This document shows positions 34,261 to 43,234 of a stretch of 54,310 nt of DNA, piece by piece (the first letter of the stretch is position 1; every line of letters starts with the position of its first letter). The notes under the pieces are model-generated. The model searched no databases and was not told where the DNA came from. It saw nothing but the letters and a program-made list of their open reading frames with translations. The translations under genes and the position numbers were made by a program. Source of the DNA: Photobacterium obscurum (GTDB lineage: Bacteria; Pseudomonadota; Gammaproteobacteria; Enterobacterales; Vibrionaceae); NCBI RefSeq assembly GCF_026191635.1, contig NZ_JAKRRW010000031.1:1-54310 (forward strand). The letters run 5' to 3'.

Positions 34261-34497
34261 ATGATTGAGTTACTGTTTCTATTGTCTTTTGCAGCGGTAC
34301 TGGTGTTAACGGGCGTCAGTATGGTCGGCATGATTTTCGCGGTCTTGGCTGGTTTTGTTGTGATGGCTGTTGCCGGCATGGTTGGGGTGATGATCAAACT
34401 ATTACCATGGCTGATTGTGATTGCCGTTGTGGTTTGGCTATGCCGCGAGCGTAAAGCCGAGCAGCAGCATCGCAAGCGTTATCACCGCCGTTATTAA
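34261..34497 (+). CDS. pspG: Envelope stress response protein PspG
   Basis: PspG is a small inner-membrane effector of the phage-shock response. The 78-residue protein is mostly hydrophobic with about three membrane segments (LLFLLSFAAVLVLTGV, GMIFAVLAGFVVMAVAGM and LPWLIVIAVVVWLC). It keeps the family core MIKLLPWL and ends in a basic tail. It lies next to dusA, as in E. coli. Confidence 0.92.
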   Translation: MIELLFLLSFAAVLVLTGVSMVGMIFAVLAGFVVMAVAGMVGVMIKLLPWLIVIAVVVWLCRERKAEQQHRKRYHRRY

Positions 34498-34596
34498 TCC
34501 CGTTGAGATGGATTATTTTGAATTTTGATGGGATTGATATGTTTGTTCTGAAAATATTAGGTAACGGAATGAAATGCGGTTTTCTTGTACAGCATC

Positions 34597-34605
34597 TGGT
34601 ATAGT
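34597..34605 (+). promoter_or_regulatory. Extended -10 promoter of the TIGR04219 gene
   Basis: TGGTATAGT is a TGn-TATAGT extended -10 element 51 bp before the ORF. TGTACAGC (34586-34593) sits just upstream in the -35/-10 interval, where a repressor would block the promoter. Confidence 0.5.
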
Positions 34606-34655
34606 TTGGGCCGAATTTTCAAATTCCAAATTCTAATAATGAGCGGAGACTCGGC

Positions 34656-35294
34656 ATGAACAAATTGACTATTTCTGCTGTGGCGGCTGCGGTTGCTCTT
34701 TCAGCAGCAGTACCTGCACAGGCAGCAATGCTTCTGGGTGTAAAAGCCGGTGCAGATGCATGGTTTGCAGATGCAAAAATCAACGATACAAAAAATAGTG
34801 ATAGCGATACTCAGTTCTCGTATCACGTTGCGCTAGAGCATTTCATTCCTCTAGTACCGAATGTGCGTCTACGCTATGCAGATGTTGATGCCGGTGCTGT
34901 GTCTTTCGGCCAGACTGATTACACTGCCTACTATGAAATTTTAGATAACGATGCGATTGCTTTCGATATCGGTGTAACGTTGTCTAAGTATAACGCCGGT
35001 AACTTTGCAGGTGAAAGTTTCAGCGAGTGGCAACCAAACCTATACGGTAATGTTGAGGTAGGTGTTCCAATGACACCAGTTTCTGTGTTCGGTGATTTGA
35101 ACATGGGTAACTATGACAGCACAAGCACTGTTGACGGCCAGGTGGGTGTGAAGTGGACGCTGCCTCTTATTGCTGCTGATCTGAACTTGCGTGCGGGCTA
35201 CCGTGTGATGGACTATGACTTTGACTTTATCAAACAAACAGAAGGTAAAGTGAAGCTGGACGGCTGGTTTGCCGGTATCGAAATCGATATCTAA
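34656..35294 (+). CDS. TIGR04219 family outer-membrane beta-barrel protein
   Basis: This 212-residue outer-membrane protein belongs to a family found mainly in Vibrionaceae and Shewanella. Function is unknown. It has a signal peptide (MNKLTISAVAAAVALSAAVPAQA), GVKAGADAWFADAKI at the mature N-terminus, and barrel strands such as AFDIGVTLSKY and ADLNLRAGYRVMDYDFDF. The C-terminus is GWFAGIEIDI. It is rich in Asp and Asn with good codons. It is a single-gene unit with a promoter and terminator. Confidence 0.85.
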   Translation: MNKLTISAVAAAVALSAAVPAQAAMLLGVKAGADAWFADAKINDTKNSDSDTQFSYHVALEHFIPLVPNVRLRYADVDAGAVSFGQTDYTAYYEILDNDAIAFDIGVTLSKYNAGNFAGESFSEWQPNLYGNVEVGVPMTPVSVFGDLNMGNYDSTSTVDGQVGVKWTLPLIAADLNLRAGYRVMDYDFDFIKQTEGKVKLDGWFAGIEIDI

Positions 35295-35319
35295 GTTGTT
35301 GTTCATATAGCCAGATTGC

Positions 35320-35347
35320 AAAAGCCACGATTTATCGTGGCTTTTTT
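35320..35347 (+). terminator. Rho-independent terminator after the TIGR04219 gene
   Basis: AAAGCCACGA / TCGTGGCTTT with a TTTA loop and a T tract, 25 bp after the stop. Confidence 0.92.
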
Positions 35348-35409
35348 GTTGCCTGTTTTCGCATTTTTGTACCATTTTTAAAATGATACAACTTTCAGGA
35401 AGTGGGCTT

Positions 35410-35643
35410 ATGACATTATCTGAACTCCAGAGATTATATGCCAACCACGATATTGTGGAAGCGGTGATTGAGCCCTCGATTCAGGCCAATGGCTGGATTG
35501 TGGAGTTTCGTCATCGACGAGGCGGGTTTGTACCGTTGACCGATGGGGCCGGCAGTGAAAAATGTTACCGTGATATAGATACCGCTACGGAGCGGGCTTT
35601 TGAAGTCGGTTTCCATCAAGTACGTATTGCCGATACCTTTTAA
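35410..35643 (+). CDS. Small conserved hypothetical protein
   Basis: This 77-residue protein starts MTLSELQRLYANHDIVEAVIEP and ends EVGFHQVRIADTF. No membrane segment or signal is seen. It alternates short helix- and strand-like stretches and contains FVPLTDGAGSEKCYRDID. ATG 35410 has AGGA 9 bp upstream. An upstream ATG at 35383 has no Shine-Dalgarno. Similar small proteins occur in Vibrionaceae, sometimes labelled RepB-like, but I cannot assign a function. Confidence 0.65.
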   Translation: MTLSELQRLYANHDIVEAVIEPSIQANGWIVEFRHRRGGFVPLTDGAGSEKCYRDIDTATERAFEVGFHQVRIADTF

Positions 35644-35801
35644 ATTGCTGGGTAATATTCCGGCTTAATACCAGGTTAAGCCGAATTTATCTCACGTTTT
35701 TTAACCTTACTAAAAGTTATAAAACATTCTTATCTATTCTTTCTTGTTATTTCCTTGAGTCGCTAATCTAACACTACGCAATATATAGGGATCGTCGTGT
35801 C

Positions 35802-37619
35802 ATGTTACTTAAGGAACTCTCGGCCATAGCCAGCCCACTCAATGATCAGCAAATAGGTCAGCTGCAGCAGGCCGCTGCAGAATTATCGCCACAGCAACTG
35901 GCGTGGATCAGCGGTTATTTTTGGGGGCTAAGCCAAACTCAGCCAGCAGGCCAACAGCAGTCTGTCGGGCAACCTGCAGCGGCAGTCGCTGCCCAGCCAG
36001 CAGGAAAACTAACCATTATTCATGCCTCCCAAACAGGTAATGCCAAAGGGGTTGCTGAAGCATTAAAAGCGGAAGCCGATGCTGCCGGGATCGCCGTTGA
36101 GCTATTTGCCGCGGGTGATTACAAAGGCAAGAACCTGGCGAAAGAGACTCATGTGATCATTGTGGCCTCTACTCACGGTGAGGGTGAAGCGCCGGATGAT
36201 GCTATCGAGCTGCACGAGTTTTTGCAGTCGAAGAAAGCCCCTAAACTGCCCAACCTAAAATATGCGGTTATTGGCCTGGGGGATGCCAGTTACGAGTTTT
36301 TCTGCCAGACGGCAAAAGACTTTGATAGCTACATCAGCACGTTGGGCGGCGAGCCGATGCTGGCAAGACTTGACTGTGACGTGGACTATGATGCCCCTGC
36401 GGCAGAATGGCGAGCGAAGGCGCTGGAGAAGGTCAAAGAAACGTTGTCCACAGGCGAAGCGGAAGTGGTTCAGCTACCAGTCGCCAATGCTCTGCAGGCG
36501 GTCTCTCAATATTCAAAGCAAAATCCCTATCAGGCGACACTGCTGACCAGTCAGAAGATCACCGGGCGTCGCTCGGGAAAAGATGTCCGACATATTGAAA
36601 TCGATCTTGAAGGCTCAGGGCTGACTTACCAGCCGGGCGACGCGCTTGGCGTTTGGTATGAAAATGATTCGGCTCTGGCTGAAGCCCTTGCGGTACGGGT
36701 TGGACTGGATGGCTCTGAAAGTGTCGAGGTCGATGGGGAAGCCCTGACATTGAAACAGGCTTTGATAGGCAAGTATGAGATCACTGCGGCGAATCCGCAG
36801 CTGGTGACTAAGTTTGCTGAGCTGTCTGGCAGTAAAAAGCTGGAAAAATTGGTGGCGGACAAAGACAAGCTACGTAGCTATGCCGGCCAAACTCAGGTTA
36901 TTGATGTTCTGGCCGAGAAGAAAACCAAGCTGAACGCCGAGCAGCTTGTTGGTTTGCTACGCCGATTGACCCCGCGCCTTTACTCTATTGCATCCAGCCA
37001 GGAAGAAGTCGGTGAGGAGGTGCACCTGACGGTTGGGGTGGTTGAGTTTGAGAGTGGCGATGAAACCCGCCAAGGCGGAGCATCCAGCCACTTGTCGTAT
37101 CGCTTGGAGGAAGGCGATAGTGTTAAGGTCTTTGTTGAGGGTAACAATAACTTTAAGTTGCCTGCAGATGATAATACCCCGGTGATCATGATTGGCCCGG
37201 GCACCGGTATTGCCCCATTCCGTGCATTTGTTCAGGAGCGGGAAAACCGAGAAGCGGAAGGTAAGAACTGGTTGTTCTTTGGCGACCGCACCTTTACTGA
37301 AGATTTCCTATATCAAGTTGAGTGGCAGAAGTACCTGAAATCGGGTGTAGTGACTCAGTTGGATGTGGCTTTTAGCCGCGACCAGGTGGAAAAGGTGTAT
37401 GTGCAGCACCGACTGCTTGAACATGCTGCCCAGGTTTGGCAGTGGCTGCAGGATGGCGCGCATGTCTATGTTTGTGGTGATGCTAACCATATGGCCAAAG
37501 ATGTGCACGAGGCCCTGATCACTATAGCCGAGCAACAAGGTCTGCAAAGTCGTGAGCAGGCAGAGCAGTATCTGAATGAGCTGCGCAAGAACAAGCGTTA
37601 TCAAAGGGATGTGTACTAA
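35802..37619 (+). CDS. cysJ: Sulfite reductase (NADPH) flavoprotein alpha subunit CysJ
   Basis: CysJ passes electrons from NADPH through FAD and FMN to CysI for the six-electron reduction of sulfite to sulfide. The 605-residue protein has a flavodoxin domain (IIHASQTGNAKGVAEAL, about 74-90), an FAD-binding domain with RLYSIASS near 390, and an NADPH domain with IGPGTGIAPFRAFVQER near 465. The C-terminus KRYQRDVY is typical. Its stop overlaps the cysI start (TAATG). The 158 bp upstream are AT-rich and should hold a CysB-dependent promoter, but I cannot place the site. Confidence 0.97.
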   Translation: MLLKELSAIASPLNDQQIGQLQQAAAELSPQQLAWISGYFWGLSQTQPAGQQQSVGQPAAAVAAQPAGKLTIIHASQTGNAKGVAEALKAEADAAGIAVELFAAGDYKGKNLAKETHVIIVASTHGEGEAPDDAIELHEFLQSKKAPKLPNLKYAVIGLGDASYEFFCQTAKDFDSYISTLGGEPMLARLDCDVDYDAPAAEWRAKALEKVKETLSTGEAEVVQLPVANALQAVSQYSKQNPYQATLLTSQKITGRRSGKDVRHIEIDLEGSGLTYQPGDALGVWYENDSALAEALAVRVGLDGSESVEVDGEALTLKQALIGKYEITAANPQLVTKFAELSGSKKLEKLVADKDKLRSYAGQTQVIDVLAEKKTKLNAEQLVGLLRRLTPRLYSIASSQEEVGEEVHLTVGVVEFESGDETRQGGASSHLSYRLEEGDSVKVFVEGNNNFKLPADDNTPVIMIGPGTGIAPFRAFVQERENREAEGKNWLFFGDRTFTEDFLYQVEWQKYLKSGVVTQLDVAFSRDQVEKVYVQHRLLEHAAQVWQWLQDGAHVYVCGDANHMAKDVHEALITIAEQQGLQSREQAEQYLNELRKNKRYQRDVY

Positions 37620-39310
37620 TGACTGAGCAAAAACTATCAGATAACGAGCGCCTGAAGCGCGAAAGTAACTTTTTGCGCGGCACCATTGAGAACGATTTGA
37701 AAGATCGTATCACTGGGGGATTTACGGCCGATAACTTCCAGCTGATCCGTTTCCACGGTATGTATCAGCAGGATGACCGAGACATCCGTGCCGAGCGTGC
37801 TAAGCAGAAACTGGAGCCGTTGCAAAATGTGATGCTGCGTGCTCGGATGCCAGGGGGCGTTATTACCCCGACCCAGTGGCTGGCGATCGATAAGTTTGCT
37901 GAAGAACACAGCCTGTACGGCAGTATCCGCTTGACCACCCGACAGACGTTTCAGTTCCATGGCGTGCTGAAGCCAAACATTAAGCTGATGCACCAGACGC
38001 TGAACAAGATTGGTATTGACTCAATCGCCACGGCCGGTGATGTGAACCGTAACGTATTGTGTACTACCAACCCGGTTGAGTCCGAGTTGCATCAGGAAGC
38101 CTATGAGTGGGCAAAGAAAATCAGTGAGCATCTGCTGCCGAAAACCCGTGCCTATGCCGAAATTTGGCTCGATGGCGAGAAAGTCGAAACCACGGATGAG
38201 GAGCCGATCCTCGGCAGCACTTACCTGCCACGTAAGTTCAAGACGACAGTGGTGATCCCGCCGCAGAACGATGTTGATGTACATGCCAACGACTTGAACT
38301 TCGTCGCTATTGCCGAAGATGGCAAGCTGGTCGGCTTTAATGTACTGGTGGGAGGCGGCTTGGCCATGACCCATGGTGATAAGTCTACCTATCCGCGCCG
38401 GGCTGATGATTTTGGCTTTATTCCGCTAGAGAAAACACTGGATGTTGCAGCAGCAGTGGTAACGACCCAACGTGACTGGGGTAACCGCTCTAACCGTAAA
38501 AATGCCAAGACCAAGTACACCCTGGACCGTGTGGGGAGCGATGTGTTCAAGGCGGAAGTCGAGAAGCGGGCGGGAATCGAGTTTGCCGCTAGCCGCCCGT
38601 ATGAGTTTACCGACCGGGGTGATCGCATCGGTTGGGGAGAAGGCATTGATGGTAAGCACCATCTGGCATTGTTCATTGAGAACGGCCGTTTGTTGGACTA
38701 CCCGGGTAAACCACTGAAAACCGGCATGGCTGAAATTGCCAAGGTACACAAAGGCGATTTTCGTATGACAGCCAACCAAAACTTGATTGTGGCGGGGGTG
38801 GCAGCCAGGGATAAAAAGAGGATCGAAAAGATCGCTCGCGATCATGGTCTGATCGATGATGGTGTCAGCGAGCAGCGTAAAAACTCCATGGCCTGTGTGT
38901 CATTGCCGACCTGTCCATTGGCAATGGCAGAAGCAGAACGCTTCTTGCCTGAATTTGTCACCGATGTTGAAGGTGTTCTGGCTAAGCACGGTTTGTCTGC
39001 CGAGGAAAACATCATCCTGCGCGTGACCGGATGTCCAAATGGCTGTGGTCGGGCGATGCTGGCAGAGATTGGTCTGGTGGGTAAGGCGCCTGGACGCTAT
39101 AACCTTCACCTGGGTGGTAACCGGAATGGTACCCGGGTGCCGAAAATGTACCGTGAGAACATTACCGTTGCTCAGATCATGGAAGAGATCGACCTGCTGG
39201 TGGGGCGTTGGTCAAACGAGCGAGAGGCGGGAGAAGCCTTTGGTGACTTCACAATTCGTGCCGGGCTCATCGAGCCGGTTTTAGTATCTAAGAGGGATTT
39301 CTATGCCTAA
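37619..39310 (+). CDS. cysI: Sulfite reductase (NADPH) hemoprotein beta subunit CysI
   Basis: CysI holds the siroheme-[4Fe-4S] centre that reduces sulfite to sulfide. The 563-residue protein has the four cluster cysteines in two groups: CVSLPTC (C426, C432) and TGCPNGC (C472, C476). The siroheme/sulfite arginine segments SIRLTTRQTFQFHGV and GDVNRNVLC are present. It overlaps cysJ by 1 bp and cysH by 8 bp, so the three are translated from one message. Siroheme would come from CysG at 46843. Confidence 0.98.
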   Translation: MTEQKLSDNERLKRESNFLRGTIENDLKDRITGGFTADNFQLIRFHGMYQQDDRDIRAERAKQKLEPLQNVMLRARMPGGVITPTQWLAIDKFAEEHSLYGSIRLTTRQTFQFHGVLKPNIKLMHQTLNKIGIDSIATAGDVNRNVLCTTNPVESELHQEAYEWAKKISEHLLPKTRAYAEIWLDGEKVETTDEEPILGSTYLPRKFKTTVVIPPQNDVDVHANDLNFVAIAEDGKLVGFNVLVGGGLAMTHGDKSTYPRRADDFGFIPLEKTLDVAAAVVTTQRDWGNRSNRKNAKTKYTLDRVGSDVFKAEVEKRAGIEFAASRPYEFTDRGDRIGWGEGIDGKHHLALFIENGRLLDYPGKPLKTGMAEIAKVHKGDFRMTANQNLIVAGVAARDKKRIEKIARDHGLIDDGVSEQRKNSMACVSLPTCPLAMAEAERFLPEFVTDVEGVLAKHGLSAEENIILRVTGCPNGCGRAMLAEIGLVGKAPGRYNLHLGGNRNGTRVPKMYRENITVAQIMEEIDLLVGRWSNEREAGEAFGDFTIRAGLIEPVLVSKRDFYA

Positions 39311-40064
39311 GTTCGCGTTAGCAGAGTTGCTTGAGAAGAATAAAGTAGAGCAGATCCTTCAGCTGGCGGAAATTAATGCAGAGCTAGAGATCCTGACAGC
39401 CCGGGAAAGAGTCCGTTGGGCGTTGGAGCATCTGGACGGTGAATTTGCGCTGGCATCAAGTTTCGGGATCCAGTCAGCTGTCATGTTGCACCTGGTGACG
39501 CAGGAGAAGCCTGATGTGCCGGTGATCCTGACGGATACGGGCTATCTTTTCCCGGAAACCTATCAGTTTATCGATCAGCTAACCGTTCGTCTGTCATTGA
39601 ACCTCCACGTCTACCGTGCAGAGGTAAGCCCGGCTTGGCAGGAAGCACGGTTCGGCAAGCTTTGGGAGCAGGGGGTTGATGGCATCAAGCAGTATAACCG
39701 CCTGAACAAGGTTGAGCCGATGCGTCGGGCCTTGGATGAACTTAATGTCGGAGCCTGGTTCTCGGGGTTACGCAGGGAACAGTCAGATACCCGGGCGACT
39801 TTACCGGTACTGGTAATTCAAAATGGCTTGTTTAAGTTTCTGCCGCTGATCGACTGGAGCAACAAGGATATTCACCAGTATCTGACCGAGCATGATCTGC
39901 CTTATCACCCGCTGTGGGAGCAGGGATACCTGTCCGTCGGAGATATCCATACCACCCGTAAGTGGGAGCCAGGGATGAAAGAAGAAGAGACCCGGTTCTT
40001 CGGCCTCAAGCGAGAGTGCGGGCTGCATGAAGATGATGCCGAATCCGATGGTTCCGGAATCTGA
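39303..40064 (+). CDS. cysH: Phosphoadenosine phosphosulfate reductase CysH
   Basis: CysH reduces PAPS to sulfite with thioredoxin and releases PAP, which CysQ (53033) removes. The 253-residue protein has the adenylyl-binding segment ALASSFGIQSAVMLHL, TDTGYLFPETY, GLRREQSDTRA, and the catalytic KRECGLHE (C239) near the C-terminus. It lacks the extra CC pairs of the APS-reducing Fe-S type, so it should use PAPS. Confidence 0.97.
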   Translation: MPKFALAELLEKNKVEQILQLAEINAELEILTARERVRWALEHLDGEFALASSFGIQSAVMLHLVTQEKPDVPVILTDTGYLFPETYQFIDQLTVRLSLNLHVYRAEVSPAWQEARFGKLWEQGVDGIKQYNRLNKVEPMRRALDELNVGAWFSGLRREQSDTRATLPVLVIQNGLFKFLPLIDWSNKDIHQYLTEHDLPYHPLWEQGYLSVGDIHTTRKWEPGMKEEETRFFGLKRECGLHEDDAESDGSGI

Positions 40065-40094
40065 TCTCGCTGCCAATACTTTTCTCTAATAATT

Positions 40095-40140
40095 AAAAAC
40101 CTTATCTGATACCGGTTAGTCGATATAGATAAGGTTTTTT
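40095..40140. terminator. Terminator after cysH
   Basis: A 13-bp perfect stem AAAAACCTTATCT / AGATAAGGTTTTT encloses a 19-nt loop, with T tracts on both strands. It ends cysJIH and may also stop the DUF2780 gene. Confidence 0.82.
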
Positions 40141-40244
40141 ATTTATGAGCAGAAAGAAAGCATAGCCTGCTGTTTTTATATGATATTTTACTTATTTCTG
40201 ACAGCTGCTAACGTCTTTCTCGCTATCCTCGCGGCCACAATTTG

Positions 40245-40739
40245 TTAGCCCGCGGGGTTCCAGACTTTTCCTACTGCATCCATTAACCCGGTACTGGCAC
40301 CCTGATCCCCTAAAAACTGCATGACGATAGGGATGAACTGGCTGACCATACTGGCATCCATTCCCAGGGCTGAAAATACCTGATTGATGGTATCCATATT
40401 GGTTAGCATTCCGCCTAAGCCTGCTGGTATCGCGCCGCTAAGTGCATCGGCGCCTGGTATCATTTTGCTTAACTCGGTCGCCTGATCGCCGCTGAGTTGG
40501 CTGGATGCGAGGGATAATAATGCCCCGGCACCACCTGCGGCTTGCTCTGAAGTGACGCCTAGCTGGCTACTGAGTATATTGGTTAAGGGGTTGGCAGCAG
40601 TGGCTGTCGCTTCTTCTTTATCATCGCTGCCGAACAGGTCTGAAAGACTGAAAGCAGAGCTGGTGGCCGAAAAAACGAAACTGCTGAGCAGTGTAGCAAG
40701 GCAAAGAAAGCGAGCGAAAAAAAGTGGTTTGATTACCAT
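40245..40739 (-). CDS. DUF2780 family (VcgC/VcgE) protein
   Basis: This is a 164-residue secreted or periplasmic protein of unknown function. The N-terminus looks like a signal peptide (FARFLCLATLLSSFVFSATSSAFS). It is followed by the motif LSDLFGSDD and an Ala/Gly/Ser/Leu-rich helical body (LGVTSEQAAGGAGALLSLASSQL, LGGMLTNMDTINQVFSALGM). AGGAGG lies just before the ATG. The family is named after Vibrio cholerae genes. Confidence 0.8.
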   Translation of the reverse strand: MVIKPLFFARFLCLATLLSSFVFSATSSAFSLSDLFGSDDKEEATATAANPLTNILSSQLGVTSEQAAGGAGALLSLASSQLSGDQATELSKMIPGADALSGAIPAGLGGMLTNMDTINQVFSALGMDASMVSQFIPIVMQFLGDQGASTGLMDAVGKVWNPAG

Positions 40740-40856
40740 GGCATCCTCCTATGATTAACGCCTTAAGCGTAGTGGGGAATGCGGCGAATATACTAAATTA
40801 AGTAGAAAAAATGTGATTTGCTAAGGTGGTCGGGGTATGGCGCTGAGGCATTTGAT

Positions 40857-40886
40857 AAAATAAAACGGCGCCGAGGCACCGTTTTT
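40857..40886 (-). terminator. Terminator of fklB
   Basis: On the minus strand, AAAACGGTGCC and GGCGCCGTTTT pair (one G-U) around a short loop and are followed by ATTTT. It lies 27 bp past the fklB stop. Confidence 0.82.
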
Positions 40887-40912
40887 AACTAGTCTGTTTA
40901 ACCAAGATTGGC

Positions 40913-41533
40913 TTACAGGATGTCTAGTAGTTCCACTTCGAATACTAGTGCTGCGTATGGAGGGATTGCGGCACCCGCGCCACGCTCGCCATATGCAAGA
41001 TCTTGAGGGATGTATAGCTTCCACTTAGAGCCAACAGGCATCATTTGTAGAGCTTCAACCCAACCAGCGATAACGCCAGTTACAGGGAACTCAGCAGGCT
41101 GGCCGCGAGATACAGAGCTGTCGAATACAGTACCGTCAGTTAGCTCACCGTGGTAGTGAACACGTACTTGCTTGTCAGAAGTCGGGATTTCGCCGTTGCC
41201 TTCAACAAGAACTTCGTACTGAAGACCAGATTCAGTTACTGTAACTTCAGGGCGCAGTGCGTTATCTTTTAGGAATGCTTCACCGTCAGCTGCAGCCGCT
41301 TTAGCTTGCTCTTGACGAGCTTCTTCTGCACGAGTGTGGATTTCACGTAGTGCATTGTTGATGTCGTCAACTTCGATTTCTGGCATTTCGCCAGTTAGGG
41401 AAGTTGCGATACCTTTAGCGATAGCTGCAACGTTTAGGCCTTCAAGACCGCTTTGCGCTAGCTGTTGGCCCATTTGTAGACCGATACCATAGCTTGCTTT
41501 AGTTTCAACTGTATCTAGTTTAATGTCAGACAT
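40913..41533 (-). CDS. fklB: FKBP-type peptidyl-prolyl isomerase FklB
   Basis: FklB is a proline isomerase of the 22-kDa FKBP group. The 206-residue protein has an N-terminal dimerisation domain (KASYGIGLQMGQQLAQSGLEGLN) and a C-terminal FKBP domain (VRVHYHGELTDGTVFDSSVSRGQPAEFPV, GERGAGAAIPPYAALVFEVELLDIL). It has no signal peptide. Codon use suggests strong expression. It diverges from the OapA/YtfB gene, as fklB and ytfB do in E. coli. Confidence 0.96.
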   Translation of the reverse strand: MSDIKLDTVETKASYGIGLQMGQQLAQSGLEGLNVAAIAKGIATSLTGEMPEIEVDDINNALREIHTRAEEARQEQAKAAAADGEAFLKDNALRPEVTVTESGLQYEVLVEGNGEIPTSDKQVRVHYHGELTDGTVFDSSVSRGQPAEFPVTGVIAGWVEALQMMPVGSKWKLYIPQDLAYGERGAGAAIPPYAALVFEVELLDIL

Positions 41534-41656
41534 GGTGTCATCTCTTAATGTAGAGTGAATTAAAGCAGGCAGGATAACAGTTTCGACCCCAAGGGGTAAA
41601 CTTTTGTGACAAGATGTCGTTTGATTGCGTGAGATGAGAACGCTGGAGTGTTGTAT

Positions 41657-42310
41657 ATGGGACAGGCCAAACGCCGTTCGAAGAAAAAGAGTGAATTTAA
41701 GCTTCCCAGTTTTTCTTTTAACAAGGATGAACTGAAGGCTAAGCTAGCCCCGCTGAAAGCGAAGTGGCAGTCTCTGCCCTCTTTGCATCGCAAAGCGCTG
41801 ACGGTATTAATTCCCGTGATGGGCATTTTATTGCTGCTGCCTGCGAGTGAAAAAACGTCGACGTCAGTACCTGCTGAGCCGGAACGACGGGAACTTGCAC
41901 TTAACCTCGAGAGTAACCAAGAGGTTCCACCTCCGGTTGGTCAGCGTGCTGAGCCTGAATCCCCCAAGCGTGCGGTCGCAGCAGTACCGAAAAGACAACC
42001 TGATACCGAGCCTGCTGAGCCGGAACGAAAGCAGCCGGCTACAGAGAAGTCGTGGCAAAAATACCAGGTACAGCAGGGCGAAACACTGGCTCATATTTTC
42101 CGCGAGAAGTCGCTGCCACTAGCCGACCTTTATGCAGTGGCTGCCATCGAGGGCAAGGACAAGCCACTTAGCCGGATCAAAGCCGGCCAATGGCTGCGTT
42201 ATAAGCAAACCGCAAAAGGTGGATTAGATGCATTGCAGATTGAAAGCCGTAGTGGTGAGTCAGTGATGTTCTTCCGCCGCTCGGATGGCAGTTTCATCCG
42301 TAGCCAATAA
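41657..42310 (+). CDS. OapA family protein (YtfB-like), LysM-type C-terminal domain
   Basis: This 217-residue inner-membrane protein has a basic cytoplasmic N-terminus (GQAKRRSKKKSEFKLPSF), one membrane segment (ALTVLIPVMGILLLLPA), and a Pro/Glu-rich periplasmic linker. It ends in an OapA/LysM-like domain (YQVQQGETLAHIFREKSLPLADLYAVAAIEG). E. coli YtfB, also next to fklB, is a cell-division protein that binds glycans. ATG 41657 has GGAG 8 bp upstream. An in-frame GTG at 41648 is less likely. Confidence 0.85.
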   Translation: MGQAKRRSKKKSEFKLPSFSFNKDELKAKLAPLKAKWQSLPSLHRKALTVLIPVMGILLLLPASEKTSTSVPAEPERRELALNLESNQEVPPPVGQRAEPESPKRAVAAVPKRQPDTEPAEPERKQPATEKSWQKYQVQQGETLAHIFREKSLPLADLYAVAAIEGKDKPLSRIKAGQWLRYKQTAKGGLDALQIESRSGESVMFFRRSDGSFIRSQ

Positions 42311-42330
42311 TTGTCTTTGTTACTGATTGG

Positions 42331-42357
42331 AAAAGGCCGCTTAAGCGGCCTTTTTTT
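42331..42357. terminator. Bidirectional terminator overlapping the DMT gene stop
   Basis: AAAAGGCCGC-TTAA-GCGGCCTTTT with T tracts on both strands ends the OapA gene. The TTAA loop contains the stop codon of the convergent DMT transporter gene, so the last codons of that gene form one arm. Confidence 0.9.
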
Positions 42358-43234
42358 CTATCGGTAGTTCGGCGTTATGCCGCTGCTCCGAGTTGCGTTT
42401 TTTCGGTAGCGGCACCATTGGTAGTACGATTAAGAGGATCCCTACGGTTGTCAGCATATCTGGGATTTCATCAAACCCTGCTATTCCTATCAGGGTGACA
42501 AAGATCAGCCCAGAGTACTCAATCAACCCGAGCTGACAGGTTTCGGCCCGCCGGTAGGCAGCCACACCACAACCATGGTATCCCAAGGTAAACACGGCGC
42601 TGGCAGCAATCAGGCACAGCTCTGCGGTACTTATCGGTTGCCAGAACCAGGCGGCGAGAATACCCGCAAGGGGTAATGACAAGACCCCCGTCCAGAACAG
42701 AGTGCTGACCACGGGCTGCTGTGCCGGCAATTTTCTGACCAGGACGTTATACAGTGCGAGGGTGAATGCACAGCCCAAACCAGCCATGGCCGCCCAGTGA
42801 AATTGATCAGGTCTTAGCACCAGCAATACTCCGCCAAAGCCTGTTACTGTGGCCAGTATTTTCTGCCACCCCGGCTTTTCCTTTAGCAGCCATGCCGAGA
42901 GCGGTAACATCAACAGCGGCGCGGCATAAAAAAGCGCATTGGCAGTTGCCAGCGGCAGCCATGTCAGGGCTATCATGACCAAACCGCTGCCGGCGAGCAC
43001 CAGATGAGAGCGGATGAAGGTAACTGTACGGTTGCCAATAGCCTGCTGCTGCGGTGACAGTTTCAGCCATAGCGGCAACAGCAGCAGAACACTGAACAGC
43101 TGGCGGATAAACATATATTGAAAGGCGCTGACGCCTCCCTCCAGTAACTTCACCGCCACGTCGGAAAAAGAGGAGGATAGGTTGCCCAGTAGCAGCAGTA
43201 GTGCGCCGGCTGCAAAGGGGGACAGCCTATTCAC
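42341..43234 (-). CDS. EamA/DMT family transporter
   Basis: This 297-residue inner-membrane protein has about ten hydrophobic segments in two EamA repeats of roughly five helices each, as expected for 10-TMS drug/metabolite exporters. The substrate is unknown. E. coli ytfF, also a DMT protein in the ytfB-cpdB neighbourhood, may be the counterpart, but I cannot confirm orthology. The start is GTG 43234, overlapping the elaA stop by 8 bp. The stop lies in a terminator loop. Confidence 0.85.
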   Translation of the reverse strand: MNRLSPFAAGALLLLLGNLSSSFSDVAVKLLEGGVSAFQYMFIRQLFSVLLLLPLWLKLSPQQQAIGNRTVTFIRSHLVLAGSGLVMIALTWLPLATANALFYAAPLLMLPLSAWLLKEKPGWQKILATVTGFGGVLLVLRPDQFHWAAMAGLGCAFTLALYNVLVRKLPAQQPVVSTLFWTGVLSLPLAGILAAWFWQPISTAELCLIAASAVFTLGYHGCGVAAYRRAETCQLGLIEYSGLIFVTLIGIAGFDEIPDMLTTVGILLIVLPMVPLPKKRNSEQRHNAELPIEKKAA

